A stretch of DNA of 64,000 nucleotides from Pseudoxanthomonas sp. SL93 (GTDB taxonomy: Bacteria > Pseudomonadota > Gammaproteobacteria > Xanthomonadales > Xanthomonadaceae), in contig NZ_CP113065.1 in NCBI RefSeq assembly GCF_026625825.1, forward strand, positions 2,604,001-2,668,000. The letters run 5' to 3'. Positions 8,474-17,800 of the stretch are shown piece after piece. The position numbers were made by a program, and so were the translations under genes. How positions within the stretch are numbered: the first letter of the stretch is position 1; the number at the start of each line of letters is the position of its first letter. Under the pieces are notes generated by a model that saw only the letters and a list, made by a program, of their open reading frames with translations, searched no databases and was not told where the DNA came from.

Positions 8474-9437
8474 CTATGCGGCCCGCCAGAGCGCCAAGGC
8501 CTCCTCGGCGATGATGTCCGGGAATTCTTCCGGGAAGAACAGCTTGGCGTCGTCGATCCTGCGCACACCGCGCGAACCGCCGAGTATCCCGTGCAGATAG
8601 TCCGGTGCCCGCGCGGTGAAGATCGGGTCGCCGGTGCCCCAGACGATGCGTGCCGGCACCCGCAACGCCTTCAGCGGTGCTTCCACGCCGGCCAGCACGT
8701 TGCTGGCCAGTCCCAGCGCATAGGCATGGGTCCGCGCGGGATCGGCCACCAACGGCGACAGGTAGGTCTGCAGGGCTTCGTCGGTGGGATGGCTGCGGGA
8801 ACGTGTAGGTCATGCCACCCAGGCCTTGCGGTGAACGCGCCAGCACCGGATCGCGCAGCCACGGCGCCAGCCACTCGCTGACGAAGCGGCCTTCGCGTGC
8901 CAGCGCCAGCACCGGCAGCAGCGCCGGTGGCGGGCAGTCGATCTCGGTATCGCAGTTGGTCAGCAGCAGCGTGCGCACGCGCGTCGGGTGGGCGACCGCG
9001 AACAACTGCGCGACGGCACCGCCGCTGTCGTTGGCCACCAGGTCCACCTGGTCCACGCCCAGTGCGTCCAGCAACGCCACCAGCATCGGCATCTGGTCCG
9101 CCGGCGCCACGCCCTGCCCTTCGGCGACGCGCGTGTAACCCAGTCCCAGCAGGTCCGGCGCGATGCAGCGGCGGTGCCGCCACAGGCGTTCGATCGCGCC
9201 CCGCCACTGGTAGCCGTTCAACGGAAAGCCGTGCAGGAACAACGCCGCGCGGCCCGCGCCGCGCTCGACGAAGGCGATGTCGCCCTGGGGCACGCGCACG
9301 AAGCGACGTGCGGCCGCGAAAACCGCCGCATTCTCAAGCGACACTTCGGCAGCCGCAGGCGATGCCGCGATGGGGCCCGCCATCAGGCCGGCGGCGGTCA
9401 ACAGGCCGGCACTGGCAAGGAAGTCTCTGCGCAACAT
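8474..9437 (-). pseudogene. Tat-exported alpha/beta hydrolase, broken by a single-base frameshift
   Basis: The ATG at 9437 has a GGAG site eight bases upstream and starts a Tat signal (LRRDFLASAG ... GPIAA). Next come the alpha/beta-hydrolase oxyanion region HGFPLNGYQW and the nucleophile elbow NDSGGA. After GGMTYTFPQPS the reading frame is lost; homologous sequence resumes in another frame (LQTYLSPLVADPARTHAYAL) and runs to the stop at 8474, including the acid motif VWGTGDP. Removing one base from the GGG run at 8786-8788 joins both parts into one open frame of about 320 aa. The usual catalytic-His region reads DAKLFFPEE, so the His is not obvious. Either a recent pseudogene or a base-call error; a fused tail that reads on to 8103 in the first frame is not real. 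Confidence 0.75.
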
Positions 9438-9505
9438 GGGGAACACTCCAGGGAGGATGGGCCTCCACGATGCGATCCGCCCCGTACGCCCTCAATGCCC
9501 GCCCG

Positions 9506-9535
9506 GGTCATGCCGGCATGACCTGCGAGGTCATG
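9506..9535. promoter_or_regulatory. Palindromic operator candidate between the hydrolase and the XRE regulator
   Basis: GGTCATGCCGGCATGACC at 9506-9523 is a perfect 18-bp palindrome, and a further half-site GGTCATG lies at 9529-9535. It sits about 70 bases from each divergent start. The XRE-type regulator encoded on the right is the natural candidate to bind it; this is an inference from position and symmetry. Confidence 0.55.
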
Positions 9536-9600
9536 GTCCACCGCACATCACCGTACTAAGCTGCCCGCGCGGCGCCCGGCCGCGGCAAGGAGGATCCGCG

Positions 9601-10422
9601 ATGAGCACGGCGCCTGTCGGCCTGCTGCTGCGCGAATGGCGTGCCACGCGGCGGCTGAGCCAGCTGGACCTGTCGTTGGCCGCGGACGTCTCCGCACGGC
9701 ACATCAGCTATGTGGAAACCGGCAAGGCCCGCCCCAGCCGCGACCTGATCACGCGCCTGGCCGACACCCTGGAAATGCCGTTGCGCGAACGCAACACGCT
9801 GCTGCTGGCGGCGGGTTTCGCGCCGCAGTATCCGGAAACCGTGCTGGACATGCCGCTGCTGGCGCCGGTGCGCCGGGCGATCGAATCGATGCTGCGGCAG
9901 CAGGAGCCTTACCCCGCGTTCCTGCTCAACCGGCGCTGGGACGTGCTGATGGCCAACGAGGCGGCCGCGCGCCTGTCGCGCTTCCTGCTGGATGGGCGCG
10001 ACAGCCCGCATGCGAACATGATCCGGCAGTTCTTCGATCCGCAGGACCTGCGCGCCGCCGTCGCCAACTGGGACGAGGTCGCGGGCGACCTGATCCGCCA
10101 CCTGCATATCGAGATCGCGGCCGCGCCTGGCGACGGGGCGCTGCGCGAACTGCTGCAGCACGCGCTGTCCTATCCCGGCGTGCCCTCACGCTGGCGACTG
10201 CGCGATGTGGCCGCCGCGCCCGCGCCGCTGCTGACCACCCAGTTCCGGCACCGCGGGCAATCGCTGCGCTTCTTCTCCACCATCACCACCTTCGGCACCC
10301 CGCGCGACGTGACGCTGGACGAACTGCGCATCGAGTGCGCCTTTCCGGAAGATGAGGCCACCGCGGCGTTCTGCCAGCGGCTGCGCGAGGGACCTGCGAT
10401 CACGCCGTCTCAGGACGCGTGA
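9601..10422 (+). CDS. Helix-turn-helix regulator, XRE N-terminus with MmyB-like ligand domain
   Basis: This 273-aa protein has an XRE-type helix-turn-helix at 8-65 (LSQLDLSLAADVSARHISYVETGKARPSRD) followed by a PAS-like MmyB domain (NRRWDVLMANEAAARL ... RRG/FRHRGQSLRFF) at about 105-265. Proteins of this type usually control a divergent oxidoreductase or hydrolase gene. The ATG has an AGGAGGATCCGCG leader, a strong ribosome site. It is divergent from the frameshifted hydrolase. Confidence 0.85.
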   Translation: MSTAPVGLLLREWRATRRLSQLDLSLAADVSARHISYVETGKARPSRDLITRLADTLEMPLRERNTLLLAAGFAPQYPETVLDMPLLAPVRRAIESMLRQQEPYPAFLLNRRWDVLMANEAAARLSRFLLDGRDSPHANMIRQFFDPQDLRAAVANWDEVAGDLIRHLHIEIAAAPGDGALRELLQHALSYPGVPSRWRLRDVAAAPAPLLTTQFRHRGQSLRFFSTITTFGTPRDVTLDELRIECAFPEDEATAAFCQRLREGPAITPSQDA

Positions 10423-10450
10423 CCACGAATGGAACGCCCGCGCCGGTCAG

Positions 10451-11440
10451 TCAGCGGCCGACGTGCAGCCGCACTTCCACCCGGCGATTGGGAATCAGGC
10501 ACTCACGCAGGGCCGCCTGCGGCGTGACGCCGTCGCACTGCTGCACTTGCTGGGTATCGCCCTTGTAGGCGTAGCGGACGATGGCGGCGTCGATGCCACG
10601 TTCGACCAGCAGGTCGCGCACGGTCGTGGCCCGGCGCTCGGACAGACCCTGGTTGTAGTCGTAGCCGCGCCCCTGCAGGCGGTCGGCGTGGCCGACCAGT
10701 TCAACGCCGGTCAGCACCAGGCCTTCCTCGCGCAGGCGCGCCAGCTCGCGGTCCAGGCTCTGCAGCGAATAGCTGCGGATGTCGTGGCGGCCATCGCGGT
10801 CGAACTCGAACAGCACGTTCGCCGTCAGCACGGCCCCCACCGGCGATGCCGGCGCCGCACCGCACTGGCGCGACAGCGCCTCGGCGTCGCTGACCAGGTC
10901 TTCGGCGATCTGGATGTAGGGTTTGGCGTGGCGCCACTGCTGCTGGTTGAACTCGTTGCCGGCATGCACCAGTTCCACTTCGCCGCAGGCGACGGCCTGC
11001 TGCGCGCAGGCGAAACCAGGCGTACCGTGGATCGCGCCGAGGCGCTTCCACAGGTCTTGGCGCACGCGAGCAGCGTTGTTCACCAGCGGGGTGTCGGTCG
11101 GTAGCGGCGACACGCCCTGCTCCATGCCGACGATCAGCTTCTCGGATTCGGTCAGCGCCGCCTGCGGGAAGTCGCTGCGATCATTACGGCTGTATTCGTG
11201 GAAGGACACGTCCAGCCAGCACTGCGCCTTCGACAGGTGGTAGTCGCGTACCGGACGGCCGGCGTCGTTGAGCGCCTTGATGCGGCCCTGCGTGTGTTCA
11301 TAACCGCCCAGGTCGGCGTGGATCGCCTCGTCGGTGATGCGGTCGCGCGGGGGCACGAGCTGCGTCTGCTGCGCGCCGGCGGTGAAGGCAAAGCCGGCCA
11401 GCAGGGCGGCGGACAGGAGGGAGATCTTGGTGTAGGTCAT
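10451..11440 (-). CDS. OmpA-family periplasmic/outer-membrane protein
   Basis: This 329-aa protein has a signal peptide (residues 1-23, cut near AGA|QQ). The C-terminal part (about 215-329) is an OmpA-like peptidoglycan-binding domain: VLFEFDRDGRHDIR, VELVGHADRLQG, YNQGLSERRATTVRDLL and a final NRRVEVRL. The N-terminal 190 residues are not a beta-barrel; they are mostly helical with paired cysteines. It starts 11 bases after the stop of the barrel gene with a GAGGA ribosome site, so it is the third gene of the giant-protein operon. It may tether the surface complex to the cell wall. Confidence 0.82.
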   Translation of the reverse strand: MTYTKISLLSAALLAGFAFTAGAQQTQLVPPRDRITDEAIHADLGGYEHTQGRIKALNDAGRPVRDYHLSKAQCWLDVSFHEYSRNDRSDFPQAALTESEKLIVGMEQGVSPLPTDTPLVNNAARVRQDLWKRLGAIHGTPGFACAQQAVACGEVELVHAGNEFNQQQWRHAKPYIQIAEDLVSDAEALSRQCGAAPASPVGAVLTANVLFEFDRDGRHDIRSYSLQSLDRELARLREEGLVLTGVELVGHADRLQGRGYDYNQGLSERRATTVRDLLVERGIDAAIVRYAYKGDTQQVQQCDGVTPQAALRECLIPNRRVEVRLHVGR

Positions 11441-11451
11441 GTCGGTATTCC

Positions 11452-14400
11452 TCAGCGCACCGGATCGCGGTAGCGGGCGTCTTCCCTGCGGAAGAGGTCT
11501 TCGTCGAACTTGAAGCGCAGGCGGATGAACGCGCCCTGCTGCGTGTACTCGTAACCGGTCAGGTCCTCGTCGCCGCGGAAGCCGGTGGCGTTGTAACCCG
11601 CCGACAGCCAGAGGTTCTGCCGCAGCAGCCGCCCCACTTCCACGCCGAACGCATACTGGTTGGCGCCGTCCTGGCCGCGGAACGCGGAACCCAGCACGCC
11701 GATGTCCCAGTTCTCGGTGATGTCGTAGACGACCCGACCGGACAGCAATACCGCGTTGAAATCGTCATCGACGCGACCGGTATCCGCATAGAAGAAGCTG
11801 TCCTGCTGCCACTTCGCGGCCACGCGGCCGGTCAGCCACCACGGCCGCGACGGATGCCAGTCGGCATGCGCCGAGACGATGTGCGCGCTGGTGCGGATGT
11901 CCTGGCCCGTGTCCGAACCGAAGCCGGAACCATCCATGCCGCTCTCGTCCTTTTCCAGCTTGTACTCGTAGCGGGCCAGCGCGTTGACGCGGTTGGTGTC
12001 CGTGTCGCGGTATGCCGCACCGATCTGGAAGCGGTCCTGCAGCACGTCGCCGCGCGTGTCGTAGTCGGTGCGCAGCAGGTAGTTGCGGGCCAGCACCGTC
12101 CAGTCGCGGCTCAGCTTGCGCGCCGCCAGGAACTGCAGCAGCGTGGTGTTGTAGCCCTCGTTGGCCGGGGTGCCGGCCACGTCGTCGGAGATGCGGTGTT
12201 CGACACGCACGCTGCCGCGCCACATCGGGCTGGCGCTGTAGTCCAGCGCCACGCCCACGCCCGTCGAATCACCGACGTTGCCGGAGATGACGTTGGTGTG
12301 CTCCACCGACGTGTCCACGCGCAGGCCTTCGCGCACATCCCAGCGGTTGCGGATGCCGGAAGCGGCCTGGATGTCGCGACCGGCGATGGCATCACGCAAG
12401 CGGTATTCCGAGAACAGCTGCGTGTCCTTGACGAAGCTGGTGTCCACGCCGAGTGCGAGCGTGTCCGCTTCGCGACCATCCTGGGTCAGCCCGCTGGCAC
12501 CGCTGATGCCGGTCTGCTTTTCGTAGCGGCCATACAGGCGACTGCGTTCGCGCAGCTGGTAGTCGAGGCCGAGCGCGATCCGGTTGCGGTCCTCGCCATG
12601 GATGTCCTGCTCCACTTCACCGCCCAGGCTGAAGCGGTCGCTGGCGCGGTAGCCCACGCCGATGCGCAGCATGTCCGACGACAGCTCCGTGCCGACCGGC
12701 AGGCCGCTGGCCACGTCGTCGGGATTGCCGCTGCTGATGATCGGCAGGCCGGTCAGCGGATCCAGAGGCTGCTGGCCGTAACCGAGCGCACCACCGCCGG
12801 ATCCCGTGGCGTAACCGCCGGAGAGACCGCCGATGTTGCCGTAACCACTGCTGGTGGCCCACGTGTAGTAAGCGCCGACGGTCTCGCGGATGGCGCGGTA
12901 ACCGAAGTCCAGGGTCAGCCGGTCGCCGACCTTCACCCGCGTGCCGGCACTGGCCGCGTTGCGTTCACCGCCGTCCGGGTTGCGGTCCTCGCTGCGCAGG
13001 CCTTCGGCGTACAGCTCGAAACGCTCGTTCAGGCGATAACGCGTGGTCAGGCTGTACTCGCCGCGACCGCCGTACAGCGGCGAGGCGGGGTTGTTGAATT
13101 CCGGATCGGACTGGCCCGCGAACAGCTTCACGTCCAGGTCTTCGCCGGCGTGACCCAGCTCGACGCGCCAGGCATCGCCTTCCACCAGCCCGCTGAGGCC
13201 CTGCAGCGCAGGCGTGCCGTACTGGTTGACCGAGTTGGTGTTCACTTCGCTGCGCGTGCGCGCGGCTTCGGCCACCAGCCACGTGTTCGCGCCCAGGCGG
13301 TAGCCGATGTTCGCGCTGCCCATCTCGAAGGCGGCGAACGGATTGCGGTCATCCACGTACGAACCGCCGATCTCGCCGTGCTCGCCCACGCGCAGCTGCG
13401 CATCCGCGCCCAGCACCAGGAACTTCTCGGTACCCTGGTCCAGTTCGTACGTGATGCGCAGCGAGACCGGATTGAGGTCGCTGTCGAACGAGGGCAGGAA
13501 GCTGTTGAGCAGGATGCGGCCGGAGAACGGCTCGAAGCTGTAGTCCACCAGCCGGCCCAGCGGGCGCACCGAGACGATGCGCGAGGGTTGGTTGCGGTCG
13601 CGCACGACCACTTCCACGCGCTCGCTGCCTTCCAGCACCGCGTTGTTGCGCAGTCCGTACGGGCCACTGCCGGAGGCGGGCAGCTCTTCGATCACCTGGC
13701 GCAGCGAATCCTCGATGGCGAAGACATTGCCGCGCACGCGTGCGTTCTCGAAGTGCCAGCCCAACCCGGTCGCGGTACGGTTGTAGGTACCCAGCACGCG
13801 CGGCGCCGCGCGGCTGCCGAAGTCCACCCCGGTCTGGGTCGCGATGTTCTCGCCGGTCTGGAAATCGCCGTACAGCAGGTAGCTGCGTTCCTTGTCCACG
13901 CGCACGTACAGGCGCTCGGCCGAACGTGCGTCGAAGCCCCGCAGCGAGGCGTCGCCGTAGACGGGGTAGAACTCTTCCGGCCGGATGTCGCGCAGCAGGC
14001 GCGCGCGCACTTCCTTGTCGGAATCGTACGCGGCGGTCAGCAGGTATTCGCCCTTGATCGTGCCCTTGGCGAAGAACGCCGCCCGTGCCGCGCCGTTGGC
14101 CTTGCCGCCGTTGAACTGCTTCTCCCAGCGGCGGATCTCGCGCTCGAAACCGTCGCCGCGCTGCGTGCTGTTGATCAGCCCGTCGCCGTTGCGGCGGAAA
14201 TTGATGACGCCTTCGATCAGGCCGGTGGCGATCATGTCGCGCATTTCAGGCACGAAGCCGATGACGCCCTCGGCGCTGTGTGCACCCGACGTCACCCGCA
14301 GCAGCACGTCCTGCGGATCGTGCGGCGCCAGCAGTTCGAACTCGGCCTTGCCATCGCGCACCGGCAGCTGCACGCCGGGCGTGACCTTGTCGGCATCGAG

Positions 14401-14862
14401 GCGGCCGGGGCCGAGTTCGTCGGTGCGACCGTCGGGCAGCCTGATGCGGCCCCCGGTGTGCTCGATGGTCGCGAACGCGTCGCCCGCCATCGGCTTGCCG
14501 TCGGCATCGAACAGCTGCACCACCACGCGTACCGGCGACTGGCCGTCGGCAGGCACGCCGTCGCGGTCGACATCGACCACCACGCGGTCGACGCCCGCAT
14601 TGACGCGATAGTCGACATTGCCGGGCTGCGCGTACAGCGGCTGCGATGCCGAGTCCTGCAGCTGCGGCGATTGCGGGAACAGCGGCGTACCCTGCCCCAG
14701 CACCGGCGTGAAGCGCTGGTCGCCGGACACGCTCTGCGCCAGGGCCAGTGTGGGCGCGAGTGCCAGGGCCAGCGCGAGCGCCAGCGGATTGAACGATTGA
14801 CGCGGGACGCGCATGGACTGGGTTTCCGGCAGGGACGGGGAGCGGGAGGACATGCGGCTCAT
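11452..14862 (-). CDS. Large outer-membrane beta-barrel protein with N-terminal Ig-like domain
   Basis: This 1136-aa protein has a signal peptide whose core is LALALALALAPTLALA (about 26-42). Residues about 75-210 look like an invasin/Big-type Ig domain (GVPADGQSPVRVVVQLFDADGKPM ... VLLRVTSGAHSAEG). The remaining 900 residues are rows of amphipathic strands rich in Tyr, Arg and Gly (RLYVRVDKERSYLLYGDFQTG, SRLYGRYEKQTG), ending with AFIRLRFKF and a 17-residue tail. It resembles TonB-dependent receptors at the barrel, but I see neither a TonB box nor a clear plug, so a receptor label would be doubtful. The ATG overlaps the stop of the giant gene (ATGA) and has GGAGG seven bases upstream. Confidence 0.78.
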   Translation of the reverse strand: MSRMSSRSPSLPETQSMRVPRQSFNPLALALALALAPTLALAQSVSGDQRFTPVLGQGTPLFPQSPQLQDSASQPLYAQPGNVDYRVNAGVDRVVVDVDRDGVPADGQSPVRVVVQLFDADGKPMAGDAFATIEHTGGRIRLPDGRTDELGPGRLDADKVTPGVQLPVRDGKAEFELLAPHDPQDVLLRVTSGAHSAEGVIGFVPEMRDMIATGLIEGVINFRRNGDGLINSTQRGDGFEREIRRWEKQFNGGKANGAARAAFFAKGTIKGEYLLTAAYDSDKEVRARLLRDIRPEEFYPVYGDASLRGFDARSAERLYVRVDKERSYLLYGDFQTGENIATQTGVDFGSRAAPRVLGTYNRTATGLGWHFENARVRGNVFAIEDSLRQVIEELPASGSGPYGLRNNAVLEGSERVEVVVRDRNQPSRIVSVRPLGRLVDYSFEPFSGRILLNSFLPSFDSDLNPVSLRITYELDQGTEKFLVLGADAQLRVGEHGEIGGSYVDDRNPFAAFEMGSANIGYRLGANTWLVAEAARTRSEVNTNSVNQYGTPALQGLSGLVEGDAWRVELGHAGEDLDVKLFAGQSDPEFNNPASPLYGGRGEYSLTTRYRLNERFELYAEGLRSEDRNPDGGERNAASAGTRVKVGDRLTLDFGYRAIRETVGAYYTWATSSGYGNIGGLSGGYATGSGGGALGYGQQPLDPLTGLPIISSGNPDDVASGLPVGTELSSDMLRIGVGYRASDRFSLGGEVEQDIHGEDRNRIALGLDYQLRERSRLYGRYEKQTGISGASGLTQDGREADTLALGVDTSFVKDTQLFSEYRLRDAIAGRDIQAASGIRNRWDVREGLRVDTSVEHTNVISGNVGDSTGVGVALDYSASPMWRGSVRVEHRISDDVAGTPANEGYNTTLLQFLAARKLSRDWTVLARNYLLRTDYDTRGDVLQDRFQIGAAYRDTDTNRVNALARYEYKLEKDESGMDGSGFGSDTGQDIRTSAHIVSAHADWHPSRPWWLTGRVAAKWQQDSFFYADTGRVDDDFNAVLLSGRVVYDITENWDIGVLGSAFRGQDGANQYAFGVEVGRLLRQNLWLSAGYNATGFRGDEDLTGYEYTQQGAFIRLRFKFDEDLFRREDARYRDPVR

Positions 14863-17800
14863 GGCTGCACCTCCGTGCCTGCATTGCCGCCGGTGTCGGT
14901 GGGCCTCGGTGCGACGATCGGCCGCTGGTTGGCGGAATCGGTGGCCTGCCGCGGTGCGCGCGCCGGCTTGCTGTCGAAGCGCAGCGGTTGCTGGTTGCGC
15001 TCGGTTTCCGACGCCCGGACCTCGCCCTGGGTACGGCGCGCCTTCACCTGTTCCATCACCGGGTTGGAGCAGCTGCCCTCGATGAAGTCGGCGCGGTGCA
15101 GCTCCCCGTTCTTCAGGTCGATGAAGAGGCTGTCCGCATCGCCCAGGTTGCGGTTGCTGCTGGTGGTCAGGCGCGAGCCGACCGGCAGCGTGGAGGCATC
15201 GACCTTCAGCGTGTGGCTCTTCGGCGGCAGGCCGCAGTAGCTGTACTTGCCTTCCGAATCGCTGACCATCCAGGTGCCGTCCTCGAAGTACATGCGTACG
15301 CCGGGGATGCCGATCTCTTCGCGGTCCTGCACGTGGTTGACGTTGCAGTCCACGAAGATCTTGCCCAGCACGCAGCCTTCGTCGGTGAACACGCCGCCGC
15401 TGACGATCACCCGGTACTCGGCCGGGTTGGACGGCACCACGCCACCGTCCGGATACGGGACGAGCGTGGTGGGATCGACACAGCCGCCGGTGATCGAGCA
15501 GCCATGCGCGCGCGCCCGGTTGATGCCGTCGCCCTGCATGCTGCCCACGCCGACCCGCACGCGGTAGCTGAGCGTCTTCTGCGCACCGACGGCGAGCGGT
15601 CCGACATCGAACACCAGCGTGGGACCCGGCTTGCCGACCGGATCGGCGATGCCAGCGCCGTCGACGCGCGCGGTGCCGTTGATGAAGGTGAAGCCGTGCG
15701 GCAGGCGGTCGACCACGTTCACCGTGCCCAGCGCCGCACCCGCGGTCTGGCGGATGGTGATGGTGTAGACCAGGCTGTCGCCCACCTCGACGGTCTTGCG
15801 GTCACCGGTCTTGGTGATCACCAGACCCGGTGCGACCTGCGGGTCGAGCGGGATGTGGTTGTGCACCGGCGTGGCGACGGCCGAACCCAGGGTCACTTCC
15901 AGGTAGTACGTGGTCGCGGTGCCCACCGGCCCGGTCGGCGCAGTGGCATTGCTCTGCACGGGATCGCCCACGCCCGGTGTCGCCGGCGGCGTCAGCGGCG
16001 CGGTCTCGGCGGGGATCATGCCGGACTGGAAGGTGTAGCCCGGCGGCGGCGTCACCTCGATGGCGAAGCGGCACGATGCCGGGGCGCTGGGCCCGAGCAG
16101 GAACTGGTAGAAGCCTTCGGCGGTGACGGTCATCGAGACCGACGTGCCCTGGATCGTGTAGCCGCCGGCACCGGCGTTGAGCACGTGCTGCTCCGGCGCG
16201 TAACCGGCGCAGGTGCCCACCGGCGACAGCGTCACGCGCGAGCCCGGCACGGGATTGCGCGTGACCGCGTCATACACCACGCCGCCGGGATTCAGCGGCA
16301 GGCTCTGCTGCGGCAGGTTGGCGCCGGGTGCCAGCACCACCGCCAGGTGCGTGTTGCCGCCGGCGTCGCTGCGACAGGAACTGGCCGTGCCGTTGGCGAT
16401 CGCGGTGGTCGCATCGCAGGGCGCGGGAGCGCCGCTGGCGGTTTCGCCGCTGACCGGCCAGCCCCAGAGGATGCCGGTAGCGGGGTAGCGGAAGCGCACC
16501 TGCAGCGGCACGCCCGGCACCTGGTCGGCGACGGCGTAGCTGCCGTCGGCGCCAGTGGTGGCGGTGCCGACGATCTGGCCAGCCGCATCGACCACTTCGA
16601 CGATCCAGCCGGACAGGCGACGATCACTGCCGTCGAGCAGACCCAGCTCGCTGCCCTGGTCGAACCAGACCGTGCCCGACACCGATGCCGACAACTGCAC
16701 GGCGGTCGGCAGGCGGCATGCGTTCTGCGTGATCGCCGGATCGCACACCGGCAGGTCGGCCGGATTGCCTTCGAAGTCGGCGCGTTCGTCCGGCGTCGGC
16801 GTGCGGAATTCGTTCTCGCCGCCACCCTCGACCAGCACGACGTTGTTGACGGGCGAACCGGTGGCGGCGCTGGCATCGACGCGCACGCGGGCGATGATGC
16901 CGTCGGCGTGCGTCGCGCCAGCGGCGATCGCGGTGCTGCTGGCGCAGCGGAAGCGCGTGTCACCGGCCGCACCGGTGCACACCCAGCCGTTGCCGGCGGG
17001 CGTGGCCGCCAGCGCCAGGCCGGTGGGCAGGCGGTCTTCCACCACGTACTCGCCCAAGCTCGGCTGCTGGCCGATGTTGCGCACGCGGATGGTGTAGGTA
17101 CCGGTGTTGTTGACGGTGAAGGTGGTGGGCGTGGCGGTCTTGCTGACCACCAGGTCGGGCGAATCGCCGATCTCGCCGAAGTTGTTGTCGATCGACTGCC
17201 CGCCCGGCGGCAGCACGATGGCGCTGATCGCCGACGGCGTGGTGGCCACCGGGGTGGCGGTGCCGACGGAGGTGCCGTCGATGGTGCCCGCGCTGGTGAT
17301 GCCGTTGAGCGTCTCCTGCGGCTGCGTGGGCTCGGTCACGGTGTAGGTGCCCGGACGCAGGTCGTCGAACCGGTAGCGGCCATCGCCGTCGGTGGTGACG
17401 GTGACGTTGACGGTTTCGCCCAGTTCATTGGTGCCGGTCAGCACGACCTGCACGTTGGGGAAGCCGCCTTCGCCGGCATCGATCACGCCGTTGTTGTTGC
17501 CGTCGTTGTAGACGCGGCCGCTGATGACACCCGCGGGCACCTCACCGAAGTTGTTGTCGCTGGCCTCTTCGCCCACGCCGAGCACCACGTTGCCGATCAC
17601 CGACGGTGCGACGGTCGGCGGGGTGGCGGTGCCGCCGGCGGTGCCGGGCACGGTGGTGCCGTTGAGGGTGCCGGCCGGCTGGTCGGGTTCGGTCAGGGTG
17701 TACGTGCCCGGCGGCAGGTCGGTGAAGGCGTAGCGGCCATCCGGCAGCGTGGTGACGTCGCGGGTGATCGTGTTGCCAGCCAGGTCGGTGCCGGTCAAGC

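Noticed and set aside
11452..14862. Annotation of the barrel as an ordinary TonB-dependent receptor
   Set aside because: No TonB box or plug-domain motifs are visible, and an Ig-like domain occupies the N-terminus.
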